DNA from: Dugong dugon
Taxonomy: Eukaryota; Chordata; Mammalia; Sirenia; Dugongidae
DNA: 64,000 bases
Direction: 5' to 3'
NCBI GenBank assembly: GCA_030035585.1
Contig: CM057481.1
Location: 54,631,128 to 54,695,127 of the forward strand
Part shown: positions 40,684 through 52,039 of the stretch, one piece after another
How positions within the stretch are numbered: position 1 is the stretch's first letter
Layout of the letters: each line of letters starts with the position of its first letter
Position numbers and translations under genes: made by a program
Notes under the pieces: generated by a model
What the model was told of the DNA's origin: nothing
Seen by the model: only the letters and a program-made list of their open reading frames with translations
Database searches by the model: none

Positions 40684-43085
40684 CAGGCATACCGCGTTTT
40701 GCTATACTTTGCTTTATTGTGCTTCGCAGGAACTGTGTTCTTCGAAGGTTTGTAGCAGCCCTACATAGGGCAAGTCTACCAGCGCCATCTTTAGCAACAG
40801 CATGTGCTCACTTCATGTCTCTGTGACACATTTTGGTTATTCTCACAATATTTCAAAATTTTCATTATTATTATATTTCTTACGGTGATCTGTGATCAGT
40901 GATCTTTGACGCTACTATTGTAATTATTTTGGGGTGTCATGAACCACGCCCATATAAGACAGCAAATTTAACTGACAAATGTTGTGTGTGTTCTGCTGTT
41001 CTACCAAACGACTGTTCCCCCATCTCATTCCCTCTCCTCGGGCGTCTTTATTCCCTGAAACATGACAATATTGAAATTAGGCCAATTAATAACCCTACAA
41101 TGGCTTCTAAGTGTTCGAGTGAAAGGAAGAGTTGCACATCTCTCACTTTAAATCAAAAGCTAGAAATGATTAAGCTTAGTGAGGAAGGCATGTTGAAAGC
41201 GGAGACAGACCAAAATCTAAGCCTCTTGTGCCAAACGGTTAGCCAAGTTGTGAATGCAAAGGAAAAGTTCTTGAAGGAAATTAAAAGTGCTACTCCAGTG
41301 AACACATGAATGATAAGAAAGCAAAACAGCCTTATTGCTGATATGGAGAAAGCTTTAGTGGTCTGGATAGAAGATCAAACCAGCCACAGCATGCCCTTAA
41401 GCCAAAGCCTAATCCAGAGCCAGGCCCTAACTCTTTTCAATTCTCTGCATGATCAGAGAGGTGAGGAAGCTGCAGAAGAAAAGTTTGAAGCAAGCAGAAG
41501 TTGGTTCATGAGGTTTAAGGAAAGAAGCCATCTCCATAACATTTATAAAAGTACAAGGTGAAGCAGCAAGTGCTGATGTAGAAACTGAAGCAAGTTATCC
41601 AGAAGATCTAGCTAAGATAATTGACAAAGGTGGCTACACTAAACAACAGATTTTCCATGTAGATTAAACAGCCTTATATCGGAAGAAGATGCCTCGAGAG
41701 GACTTTGATAGCTAGAGAGAAGTCAATACGTACCTTCAAAACTTCAAAGGACAAGCTGACTCTCTTGTTAGGGGCTAACGCAACTGGTGATTTCAAGTTA
41801 AAACCAATGCTCATTTAGCATTCTGAAAATCCTAGAGCCCTTAAGAATTATGCTAAATCTACTCTGCCTGTGCTCTATAAATGGAACAACAAAGCCTGGA
41901 TGACAGCACATGTGTTTACAACATGGTTTACTGAATATTTTAAGCCCACTGTTGAAACCTACTGCTCAGAAAAGAAGATTCCTTTCAAAATATTACTGCT
42001 CATTGACAATGCACCTGGTCACCCAAGAGCTCTGATGGAGATGTACAAGGAGATTAATGCTGTTTTCATGCCTGCTAACACAACATCAATTTCACAGCCT
42101 ACAGATCAAGGAGTAATTTTGACTTTTAAGTCTTATTATTCAAGAAATATATTTCAAAAGGCTATAGCTGCCATAGATAGTGATTACTCTGATGGATCTG
42201 GGCAAAATAAACTGAAAACCTTGCAGAAAGGATTCACCATTCTAGATGCCCTAAGAACATTCGTGATTCATGGGAGGAGGTCAAAATATCAACATTAACA
42301 GAAGTTTGGAAGAAGTTGATTCCAACCTTCATGGATGATTTTGAGGGCTTCAAGACTTCAGTGGAGGAAGTAACTGCAGATGTGGTGGAAATAGCAAGAG
42401 AACTAGAATTAAAAGTGGAGCCTGAAGATGTGACTGAATTGCTGCAATCTCATGATAAAAATTTAATGGATGAGGAGTTGCTTCTTATGGATGAGCAAAG
42501 AAAGTGGTTTTTTGAGATGGGATCCATTCCTGGTGAAGATGCTGTGAACATTGTTGAAATGACAACAGAAGATTTAGAATATTACATAAACTTAGTTGAT
42601 AAAGCAGCAGCAGGGTTTGAGAGGATTGACTCTAACTTCAAAAAAAGTTCTACTCTGGGCAAAATGCAGTCAAACAGCATTGCATGCTACAGAGAAATCT
42701 TTCATGAAAGGAAGAGTCAATCAATGCAGAAAACTTTACTGTTGTCTTATTTTAAGAAATTGCCACACCTACCCCATCCGTTAGCAACTACCACCATTAT
42801 CAGTCAGCAGCCATCAACACTGAGGCAAGATCCTCCACCAGCAAAAAGATGATGACTTGCTGAAAGCTTGTTAGCATTTTTTAGCAATTAAGTATTTTTT
42901 AATTAAGGTCTGTACATTGTTTTTTGGACATAATACTACTACACACTTAACAGACTACAGTATAGTGTAAACAAAACTTTTATATGCACTGGAAATCAAA
43001 AAATACATGTGACTTGCTTTATTGCGATATTTGCTTTATTGTGTTGATCTGGAACCAAAAGTGCAGTATCTCCGAGGCATGCTTG
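40684..43085 (+). mobile_element. Tigger1 (pogo-type) DNA transposon, nearly full length
   Basis: 2402 bp, close to the 2.4-kb Tigger1 length. It starts CAGGCATACC and ends GGCATGCTTG, imperfect inverted termini, with TA on each side (40682-40683 and 43086-43087). The inside follows Tigger1 throughout: leader with 'gtgatctgtgatcagtgatc', transposase frame from ATG 41100, and the non-coding end 'ttgctttattgcgatatttgc'. Inserted in the RTE LINE, same orientation. Confidence 0.95.
41100..42852 (+). pseudogene. Tigger1 transposase, disrupted
   Basis: The pogo/jerky-like transposase begins [20 protein letters not shown] (N-terminal CENP-B-type HTH region). A stop interrupts it at 41307-41309 (TGA after TPVNT). 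The frame continues at 41310-41561, shifts where the 'ttat' lies near 41543, and has a further stop next to the first catalytic Asp (IFHVD then stop, about 41668). The segment 41870-42298 keeps the second Asp in [11 protein letters not shown] and the third in QPTDQGV of the DDD triad. Another frame change near 42290 precedes a clean C-terminal segment to 42852. It cannot make an active transposase. Confidence 0.93.
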
Positions 43086-44823
43086 TATTATAAAGAAATT
43101 TACAAAGACTGGGAGTTAGGAAACTGAAAGGGAAGAACACACTCAACATTTTTCAAGCTGAAAAAACTGAAGAAAAAATTCAAGCCTCAATTCAAGACTT
43201 GCAATATTGCCAGATTCTATGGGCAAAATACTGAACGACGCAGGAAGCATCCAAAGAAGATGGAAGGAATACACAGTCACTGTACCAAAAAGAACTGGTC
43301 CATGTTCAACCATTTCAGGAAGCAGCATATGATCAAGAACCAATGGTACTGAAGGAAGAACTCCAAGCTGCACTGAAGGTGTTGGCAAAAAAGAAGGCTC
43401 CAGGAACTGGCAGAATACCAACTGAAATGTTTCAACAAATGGATGCAACCCTGGAAGTGCCCACTGGCGTACGCCAAGAAATTTGGAAGACTGCTAACTG
43501 GGCAACCAACTGGAAGAGATTCATATTTACGCCCATTCCAAAGAAAGGTGATCCAACAGAATACAGAAATTATCGAACAATATCATTAATATCACACACA
43601 AGTAAAATTTTGCTGAATATAATTCAAAAATGGTTGCAGCAGTACATCAACAGGAAACTGTCAGAAATTCAAGAAGGATTCAGAATACATGGCACAATGG
43701 GTATTATTGCTGATGTCAGATGGATCTTGGCTGAAAGCAGAGAATACAAGAAGGATGTTTACCTGTGTTTTATTGACTATACAAAGGCATTCGACTCTGT
43801 GGATCATAACAAATTATGGATAACATTGTGAACAATGGGAATTCCAGAACACTTAATTGTGCTCATACAGAATCTGTATATAGACCAAGAGGCAGCTGGT
43901 CAAACAGAAAAAGGGGATACTGCATGGTTTAACATCAGGAAAGGTGTGCATCGGGGCTGTATCCTTTCACCATACTTATTCAATCTGTATGCTGAGCAAA
44001 TAATCCGAGAAACTAGACTATACGAAGAAGAACACGGCATCAGGATTGGAGGAAGACTCACTAATAACCTGCAATATGCAGATGACACAACCTTGTTTGC
44101 TGAAAGTGAAGAGGACTTGAAGCACTTAAGGTCAAATACTACAGCCTTTGGTATGGTTACATCTCAACATAAAGAAAAAGAAAATCCTCACAAGTGGACC
44201 AATAAGCAACATCATGATAAATGGAGAAAAGATTGAAGTTATCAAGGATTTCATTTTACTTGGATCCATAATCAACACCCATGGAAGCAGCAGTCAAGAA
44301 ATCAAACGAAATATTGTACTGAGCAAATCTGTTGCAAAAGACCTCCTTAAAGGGTTAAAAAGCAAAGATCTGACTTTGAGGACTAACGTGCGCCTGACCC
44401 AAGCCATGATATTTTCAATCGCCTCATACACATGCGAAAGCTAGACAATGAATAAGGAAGACTGAAGAACCGATGTCTTTGAATTATGGCACTGGTGATG
44501 AATATTATGCCACAGAATGCCAGAAGAATGAACAAATCTGTCTTGGAAGAAGTACAACCAGAATGCTCCTCAGAAGCGAGAATGGGGAAACTTCATCTCA
44601 CGTATTTTGGCCATGTTATCAGGAGGGACTAGTCCCTGGAGAAGGACATCATGCCTAGTAGACGGTGAGTGAAAAAGAGGAAGATCCTCAGCAAGATGCA
44701 CTGACATAGTGGCTGCAACAATGGTCTCAGATACAGCATGGATGGGGCAGGACCACTCCGCATTTGGTTCTGTTGTACACAGGGTCGCTATGAGTCAGAA
44801 CCGACCCCAGGGCACATAACGAC
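43086..44823 (+). pseudogene. RTE LINE, reverse transcriptase and 3' end (after Tigger1)
   Basis: Continues the RTE ORF with motifs KKAPGTGRIPTEMFQ (RT start), TPIPKKGDPTEYRNYRTISL, a CFIDYTKAFDSVDH block (catalytic Asp), KGVHRGCILSPYLFNLYAE, and QYADDTTLF with the YADD site at 44075-44086. A stop at 43829 and several frame changes after 44130 inactivate it. The 3' end matches the other RTE copies and finishes 'cagaaccgaccccagggcacataacgaccc'. The best preserved RTE in the window. Confidence 0.9.
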
Positions 44824-45364
44824 CCTTATAAACTTATTCGAAATCCCAACCCACTCCCTGTCAGTGCCCTGGATCCCCTGCAGTATGCTCTACTTTGTCC
44901 GGAACATGGCTGGCTTTGCACCCAATAGGCACTCAACACAGTGAACGAATGAAGCCAGTGTGGCTGACACAGAAGGATGATGGGGGGAAAACAGAAGCTA
45001 AGAACAGAGGGCCAGTTTGTGTAGGGTTTTGTAACAGTTGTAGGCTAGAATTCTCACAGTCTGTGAAAATCTCTTGAAGAAATCAGCTCGTGACAGTCTC
45101 TCTGTCTTCCTAATTCAGAAGGCTCTGGAGAAACTAAGTCTCCAGATAAAGGATTCACAACCCTCTATCCAACCCAAGAGATAATGCTTCCTTTTCTGAT
45201 TATCCTATCTGCACCTGTCCCCAAACTGCCAATTTTTATAGCTCTCATCTATGAATGCTGGAAGCCAGTTGGCCCTGGAGGTATAAAACACATGGCCAGT
45301 AGCCTAGACAGTTGCCTCCCCCTCTGGCTGTGGACCCCTCTATAAGTCACAGTCAAACCAGATG

Positions 45365-45475
45365 TTCCCAAACTGGTAGCCCATGGGCACAGCCCACAGG
45401 CATGATTTACTGGCCCACGCAGTACCTAGCATTTTATGAAACTACCACCAACATTTAAAAGCTACAAGTTTTCAC
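45365..45475 (-). repeat. hAT-type relic fragment
   Basis: 'ttcccaaactggtagcccatgggcacagcccacaggc' and 'ttactggcccacgcagtacc' resemble the terminus and subterminal part of Charlie-like elements. Diverged. Confidence 0.45.
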
Positions 45476-45984
45476 ACCACAATTTGGGTTTCTGGCTTTT
45501 CTGGATAAATCAGAAGACCTAGCAATACTGAACTGTGCTGTAGTGGGCCAGGAACTGGGCAGAGTTGAGAAGCTGCTTCCCTCCTTGGACCGGGCACCTG
45601 CCTTTCATTCTGCCACATTCCTACCACGCTACATTCTGATACCAACGATTGGCCTGCTTCAGGCATTCACCTGCCCAATTCCTGTGGGCATTTAAATTTG
45701 CAAGCCCTGCCTTTCACATTCCACATTCCTGGTGGCAGTTCTAAATCTCATGGATTTGTGGTAGCATAAGTTTGCTTAGAAAGCCACATTAAACAGACAT
45801 TCTAATACAGTGTGGGTGAGAAAATAAATCAGAAAACTTTAATAATTGAAATAAAAATGATTAACAAATAAACTTTTAATCATGTGTCCAACCAGCAACG
45901 AATCTTTCAAGAACTTTTCTAAGGCAATCATTAGACATGGGGGCAAAGATTTATGTATAAGGATGTTCATCAGAGCATTCTCTG

Positions 45985-46235
45985 TAACAGGGGCAGGCAA
46001 ACTACCACCAGAAGGCCTGCCGCCTATTTTTGTAAATAAAGTTTTATTGGAACATAGCTACGCCCAACATCTCTAGCTGCTGTTGAGCTACAACAGTATA
46101 ACAGCAGAGCTGAGTAATAGACGATACGGGCTGAGAAGTCTAAAATGTTTACTATCTGGAATTGACTAGACAGCGGTGGTTTTGGCCCTTTACAGAAAAA
46201 GCTTGCTAAGCACTAATTTCTAATAACTAAAAATA
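45985..46235 (+). repeat. hAT-type relic (Charlie-like)
   Basis: 'gggcaggcaaactaccacc', 'gtaaataaagttttattggaacatagc', 'gctgagtaatagacgatac' and 'gccctttacagaaaaagcttgctaagcac'. It is the same family as 36880-37245, in the same orientation. Confidence 0.7.
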
Positions 46236-46289
46236 ATTTTAAAAAATCCCAAAATAGGCAAAGGACTAAATTAATAATGAAGTAGCCAT

Positions 46290-46531
46290 ATAGTTCAGGG
46301 TTCCTCAATCTCAGCACTCTTGACATTTTGGGTAGAATAAAATACTTTGTTTCGAGGGCTGTCCTGTGCACTGCAGGATGTTTGGCAGCACCCCCTGGCC
46401 TCTGCCTATTAGATGCCAGTCACACACTTCCTTGCCCCAGTTGTAACTAACAAAAATGTCTCCACTCCAGACATTGCCAAATGTCCCCTGGGGTACACAA
46501 CTGTCCCCAGCTGAAAACTACTATAGATAGA
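46290..46531 (-). repeat. MER20 hAT element
   Basis: 'cctcaatctcagcactcttgac', 'gtgcactgcaggatgtttggcagc', 'ctattagatgccag', 'ttgccaaatgtcccctgggg'. Antisense MER20. Confidence 0.8.
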
Positions 46532-46727
46532 TTGATACTATGCAGTCAATAAAATCCACATTTTATAAAACTATTTAATAAGGTGGAAAGTTCATAATGT
46601 AAATGGGAACACAAAGCAGGCTAGAAATACTAAATATACCGTGATCCTAAACTGGTTTAAAAATGTGTTTATACATATACTTAGGAAAAAAAGACTGGTT
46701 CAATCAACTCTTAACAAAGACTATCCC

Positions 46728-47464
46728 TAGACTTACTGATAAAGATCAAAGACTACAGTCTTCAGTATGGATTATACCTCATTCATAAAGAAAACAAAAA
46801 TCCTCCCAACTGGACCAATAAGTAACATCCTGATAAGCAGAGAAAAGATTGAAGTTGTCAAGGATTTCATTTTACTTGGATCCACAATCAACGCCCATGG
46901 AAGCAGCAGTCAAGAAATCAAACGACATACTGCATTGGGCAAATCTACTGCAAAAGACCTCTTTATAGTATTAAAAAGCAAAGATGTCACCTTGAGTACT
47001 AAGGGGCACCTGACCCAAGCCATGGGATTTTCAACCACCTCACAGGCATGTGAAAGCTGGACAACGAATAAGGAAGACTGAAGAAGTATTGATGCCTTTG
47101 AATTATGGCTGTTGGCAAAGAATACTGAATATACCATGGACTGCCAGAAGAATGAAAAAATTTGTCTTGGAAGAAGTACAGCCAGAATGTTCCTCAGAAG
47201 CGAGGATGGCGAGACTTCATCTCACATACTTTAGACACATTATGGGAGGGATCAATCCCTGGAGAAGGACATCATGCTTGGAAAAGTAGAGGGTGAGTGA
47301 AAAAGAGGAAGACCTTTAATGAGATGGACTGACACAGTGGCTGCAACAATGGACTCAAGCATAGCAACGATTGTGAGGATGGCGCAGAACAGGGCAGTGT
47401 TTCGTTCTGTTGTATATAGGGTCACTATAAGTTGGAACCGACTTGACGGCATCTAACAACAACA
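46728..47464 (+). repeat. RTE LINE, 3' end copy 4
   Basis: 5'-truncated copy. The degraded RT tail KTKILPTGPISNILISREKI is followed by the 'ggcgagacttcatctcacat' region and the end 'aagttggaaccgacttgacggcatctaacaacaac'. It is less diverged than the copy at 10408 and shows the complete 3' tail. Confidence 0.9.
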
Positions 47465-47699
47465 ACATCATCCCTAGATGATGAAATTATAGGTGATTTT
47501 ATTTGTTCTTTTCTATAATTTCCATAATGACACTCATTTTGTAATTTTAAAAAATCAATAAATTCCACAAACATAAAAGCCTGTGGATCTGGATAAATGA
47601 AAACATGTTCAGGCAGAATTCCTCTACTGAAAACTTTGAAAACAACAAATAAACCCATGAATTTGTTACACAACAGTAAAATTTGTCACATTTCAAGTT

Positions 47700-48250
47700 T
47701 TTCTTTAGGTATTTTATTGGATTAAGAGGACTCTGTTGTTTATGAAAGTTTTAGTCTAACATTCCAGCCCTGACAGTTTGAGTTTGCACAATATTTGACA
47801 CATTTTTATGGCTTTGCAAAGGGCCCCGATTACGTGGTTCTATCGTGCCTTTATAATAGCCCATTGTACAAAATGCCCAACTCCCCCCGCTAAAGAGAGT
47901 TTTGAGTGCAGCATTCCGAGTGCTAGAACTTTTCCACGTGCCCCAGTTTAGCACTGCTTCAGGATTGCAGATGCCTTTTTGTTTAAGCACCCCCCCCAAA
48001 CGTCCCCATTGTTTGCAGTTTATCGGGTATTAGAGATTATTATGGCGCAGGCAGCACAATTTCTTTTCATAAGGGCCAACAGTCTTAAGAAACTGGCAGT
48101 GGTCAAGTTTGTCAAAGATGAAAACATTGCCCTGGGCCTAAGCAAAAGGTCACTGAGAAAGCCCTCAGTCAGAGATGACAGCTGAATGCTACAGGCTTGA
48201 AGGTCAAGTCCACATGAGCTGAAACCGGCATAAAGCAGCCACCCCATAAT
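47700..48250. promoter_or_regulatory. Candidate distal melanocyte enhancer of MITF
   Basis: A 550-bp stretch with no recognisable repeat, sitting between an RTE tail and an L2 end, about 15.5 kb upstream of the M promoter. It contains CATTGTACAAAATG (47862-47875; two SOX-type half sites head to head), a CACGTG E-box (47935-47940), CCATTGTTT (48006-48014) and ACAAT at 48056-48060. The human and mouse MITF-M distal enhancer lies about 14-15 kb upstream and is SOX10-dependent. The assignment here is inference from position and motif content. Confidence 0.45.
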
Positions 48251-48434
48251 AATACAGACTTCAGGGTCTACATCTTGAGACTAAGGGGCCCTCCTGGTCC
48301 CTGTGGGACTACATTCTTGGGGGCAATTCCTAAGACTTGTGTTATAGAGTTAGTCACCGCCCCAGTAGCAGCAGCAGCTCAAGGGCATTTAAGCATTGTG
48401 CTAAGGGCTTTATAAGCAGGCATGTTGTAATTAC

Positions 48435-48600
48435 CCCCATTAATAACTCTTTCATTCATTCACCAGGTATTTATTGAGCACCTTTATAAATCAAGCACTC
48501 TTCTAGGCTCTGAGGAGACAGCAGTAACTAAAACAAAGTTTCTTATCCCATGAAAATTATATTTAAGTTGGGGAAGCAGAAACATTAAAAAAACAAACAA
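48435..48600 (-). repeat. L2 3' end
   Basis: 'ttcattcattcaccaggtatttattgagcacc', 'aagcactcttctaggctctgaggagacagcag' is the classic antisense L2 terminus. Confidence 0.8.
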
Positions 48601-48619
48601 AGCAAACAGAAAAAGGGGG

Positions 48620-49376
48620 GCCGGGGGCATGAATGACGTATATGAGAACTATCTGTACTTTCTGTCCAATTTTTCTGTAAACCCAAAACTGCTCTAAAAA
48701 ATAAACTCTATTAAAAAAAAAGTGATCCATTATCTCAGGCAACAATATGAAATAATTTATATTCTGGAAGCATAAATAGTACTGCTACATAAATTTGACC
48801 GAAAAACCAAACCAAACTCATTGCCATGGAGTCAATTCCGACTCATAGCAACCCTGTAGAACAGAGTAGAACTGCCCCATAGGGTTTCCAAACAGCACCT
48901 GGTGGATTCAAACTGCTGACCTCTTGGTTAGCAGCCATAGCTCTTAACTACTCACTACACGTCCAGGGTTTCCAAATTTGACCAAGAGACTCTCAAATGC
49001 AGAATTGCATTTAAACAGAGGCTATGTAGAAAACACGGTAAAGAGCCAATAAACTTGAATTAAATTGAAATCAAAACATGAAAAAATGATACTTGTTAAT
49101 TTCAAAGGGTAAAATAGTAACTTTATCGTGGAGAAAGTTTTTAGTGGTTTAGAAAATATGGTGCATGTGTCCTTGTGCATTGTGTAGAGAGAATGAGACA
49201 GATAAATAAAGCAAGCGTAATAAAATGTTAACAACTGGAGAATCTGGGTAAAGATATGTGGGTATTCTTTGTACTATTCTTACAATTTTACTCTAAGTCT
49301 GAAATTATGGCAAAATCAAAAAATTAGAAAGATAAAAATGCAAACTTAAAAAAAAAAAAAAAAAAAAAAAAAAACA
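48620..49376 (+). repeat. Old L1 3' ends with A-tails, split by an AfroSINE
   Basis: 'ctgtaaacccaaaactgctctaaaaaataaactctattaaaaaaaaa' ends at 48721, a typical old L1 3' terminus. After the SINE, 49260-49376 repeats the style: 'gtactattcttacaattttactctaagtctgaaattat' and then a 27-nt A-run (49348-49374). Confidence 0.65.
48801..48973 (-). repeat. AfroSINE with 10-bp target-site duplication
   Basis: Antisense, short subfamily: 'aaactcattgccatggagtcaattccgac', 'gccccatagggtttccaaac', ending 'cgtccagggtttcc'. Exact direct repeats AAATTTGACC at 48791-48800 and 48974-48983. Confidence 0.93.
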
Positions 49377-49379
49377 AAG

Positions 49380-49820
49380 TTAATAAACCAACGAAGAAAT
49401 GAGAATTTCACACAGCGGCAAGTGCAATACAGAAAGTGAAACAATGACAGCAATTGAGGGGAGGAAGGCCACTCTGTGTAGCTGACATTTGGGCTAAAAC
49501 CAGACGATGAGAAGCCGCCGTCTGTGTTGAGATTCAGAAGGAGAGCAAAGACCCTGAGGTGGGCAGTAGCTGGGCACACTGGTGGAGCAAGAACAAGACC
49601 AACAACATCCCGCCACAGGGGCTAGGGCAGTGAGCAGGACAGTGAGTGTCCTGAGAGAGGCGGTCAGAGCCAGAGGCTGGGCAGCTTTGCAGGCCTCTGA
49701 AAGGAATCAGATTTTCTTCTCTGCTACTTACAGGAAACCTTTGGGAGGCTGAAGGCAGAGAAGTGACATGATCTGACTTACATTTTTAAAACATCACTCC
49801 AAGGTCCATGTAGATCGGGG
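49380..49820. repeat. Ancient mammalian interspersed repeat, family unclear
   Basis: 'ggcagctttgcaggcctctgaaaggaatcagattttcttc' and 'gcagagaagtgacatgatctgacttacatttttaaaacatcactcc' are blocks seen in a widespread old mammalian repeat, which I cannot name with certainty. Confidence 0.4.
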
Positions 49821-50169
49821 GTTAGAGTGGATGCAGGAGGAACAATTAGGAGCCTCCTGCAGCTATATATATATATATGAAATGATAGTGCCTTGGACTA
49901 AAATGTTAAGATGCATTTGGATATGAGAGATACTTTGTACGCAATTAAAAATTTGCTGCTAGATCTTGGCTCTGGCTTCTTCCTGGCTTACATCAAATCT
50001 AATTTAAGAACAGCACGTACTTTAAAGGACTTTCTTACACAATGCTCTGAAATATCTTATCCCACCACCATTCAAGTTACTAGGAACAATGCACCAAGTT
50101 GTAAAATACTCCATATATACCTGCTTGGGGCACACAGCTAAGCATATGGCCCACTATATGTGTGAACTG

Positions 50170-50400
50170 GAGAGAGGCAGTCTAGTATTGTTAAATGTCC
50201 AGCTGGACAGTGAGACAGATCTGAGTTCAAATACTGAACAAGTTGCTAAACTTCTTTGAGCCTCAATTTTCTATCTGCAAAATAGGATAATGATACTACC
50301 TACCTCATAGTTGCTAGGATTGTTAAGCTTAAGTGATATAATCCATGAAAAGTACTTGGCACATAGCAAATGTTCAACAAATAATGTGCTCTATTAGCAG
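50170..50400 (+). repeat. MIR relic
   Basis: 'ggagagaggcagtctagtattg', 'ttgctaaacttctttgagcctcaattttctatctgc', 'cctcatagttgctaggattg', 'gtacttggcacatagcaaatgttcaac'. Good MIR copy. Confidence 0.85.
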
Positions 50401-50466
50401 CAGTACTGGAATTTTTGCTTTCCATTCAAGTAGATGAGTGTTAAATCCTATAAGCCCATCCATCTC

Positions 50467-50497
<31 letters not shown>

Positions 50498-50533
50498 GGC
50501 CACCCCGAAGGAGTTAAGAGGAGTAAAGGGGTG

Positions 50534-51091
50534 TGTCTTAGGCTGGGTTCTCTAGAGAAGTGTATGTGCATATATATACAGAGAGAGAACACGTGTGTGA
50601 GAGATTTTTATCAAGGAAATGGCTCACACAGTAGTAGAGGCCGGAACATCCCCAGTCTGTGGGTCAGGCTGGAGGTTTCTCCTGACTCACGTAGCTACAG
50701 GGGCTGATGAACCCAAGATTGGCAGGTCAGACAACAGACCTCCAGCTCACAGGCTGCAGAGGTCGACAAATCACAAGATCAGCAGGTAAGCTGCTAGCTC
50801 AAGCCCCAAGAACTGGGACTTGATGATCCCAAGATGCAGGATCCAGAGCAAGCAAAAGCCAGTGAACTTTGCCAGAAAGTCCACATATACTGGATGCAGG
50901 CCACACCCCAGAGGAAACTCCCTTTCAACTGATTGGCTGCTCATAGCAGATCTCATTATGGAGGTGATTACATTATATCAAATCTCATCATAGAGGCGAT
51001 TATATCATCACACAGCTGCCACACTATGTCATAACTGCCAAACCACTGAGAATCATGGCCCAGTCAAGTTGACACATAACCTTAATGATCA
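50534..51091 (-). repeat. Solitary ERVL-type LTR (afrotherian MLT2-like)
   Basis: On the plus strand it begins TGTCTTAGGCTGGGTTCTCT and ends 'tcaagttgacacataaccttaatgatca'. Read on the minus strand, this is 'tgatcattaaggttatgtgtcaacttgac' through to 'gagaacccagcctaagaca', the start and end pattern of MLT2-group ERVL LTRs. About 558 bp. No internal retroviral sequence on either side, so a solo LTR. The subfamily, which lacks some MLT2 blocks, may be lineage-specific. Confidence 0.65.
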
Positions 51092-51430
51092 TGGGGGTGG
51101 GGGATTTAAATCTCTTTTAGGCATCCATTTTTCCTTTTCTCGCTAGGTGACGGCAGGAATACAATGGGAGGAACAACAATCTGAGAGCACAGGACATGCG
51201 CTGGCTAGGCTATCATACAGAAGGCTTCTGTGAAATCTTTTCTGTCTCCCACCTTCAGCAGAGCTCAGCCACTGATTCTTAAACAGAGCTATAGACAAAA
51301 TGGTAAACTCCTGAAAATTGTAAGGAAACTTTGGTATGTGCATTTTTCTGGGGAGAGATCTAACATACTGAAACATTTACAGATGAAATGACGTCTGAGA
51401 TTTATAAGTTAGAGGGGGGTATACATGAAA

Positions 51431-51626
51431 CAAAGAAGCCCTGGTGGTACAGTGGTTAAAGCAGTCGACTGCTAACCAAAAGATGGAAGGTTCAAACCCA
51501 ACAGCTGCTCCGTGGGAGAAACATGTGGCAGTCAGCTCTGTAAAGCTTACAGCCTTGGAAACCCTATAAGGCAGCTCTACCCCATCCTATAGGGTCACTA
51601 TGCGCCAGAATTGACTCAAAAGCAAT
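51431..51626 (+). repeat. AfroSINE with 14-bp target-site duplication
   Basis: 'aagaagccctggtggtacagtggttaaag', 'cgtgggagaaacatgtggcagtc', 'cttggaaaccctataaggcag', tail 'cagaattgactcaaaagcaat'. GGGTATACATGAAA occurs at 51417-51430 and 51627-51640. Confidence 0.95.
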
Positions 51627-52039
51627 GGGTATACATGAAATAGGATGAAGCATGAGTTAATAATTGTTGAAGCTGGCTAATGAGTCCACAGAGTTCATGA
51701 TACTATTCTCTCTACTCATGTGTAAGTTTGAGACAACCTGTACACATTCACACAGAAAACACATGTTTATGTACTAGGTATTTCATTGGTATGCATCTTC
51801 TACCATCTTTTTCCAAAAATAAAAAAGTTTTAAGGTAGTATATTTACTAAGCAAGCACTTAGTCAATCCATCTATCCATTACCAGCATAAAATAGCTGCT
51901 TTTTTGCTTGCTCTTCTGGACCTTTGCCTAAAACTTTCTTCTAAAGGAGCTGACGTTATGTTCCATGAATCGATCCCTGAGCTTTAGGCCGTACCATACG
52001 ATTCCTCGGTGACATTTTCATCCGGAGCACCTCTCTGAG

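Larger units (their letters stand above)
39366..44950 (+). repeat. L2 LINE relic interrupted by three later elements
   Basis: L2 blocks run at 39366-40158 ('ggtgatcctacccagtctcatggatttaaatgcc', 'ccaaattccagactcatccaattgcc', 'gctcctcccacagtcctctcc', 'atattggctctgtcttcagaatatatccagg') and again at about 40307-40372. They finish at 44823-44950 with 'ggcactcaacacagtgaacgaatga'. The gaps are filled by a MER5-like element and an RTE that itself contains Tigger1. No L2 coding frame survives. Confidence 0.7.

Noticed and set aside
40376..40768. 130-residue frame as one protein
   Set aside because: It is a chance fusion of RTE ORF2 (to 40683) with the Tigger1 leader; the junction is the transposon insertion point.
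47979..48185. 68-residue frame in the candidate enhancer as a coding exon
   Set aside because: No splice sites at its ends and no recognisable domain; transcription-factor motifs explain the conservation-like appearance better.
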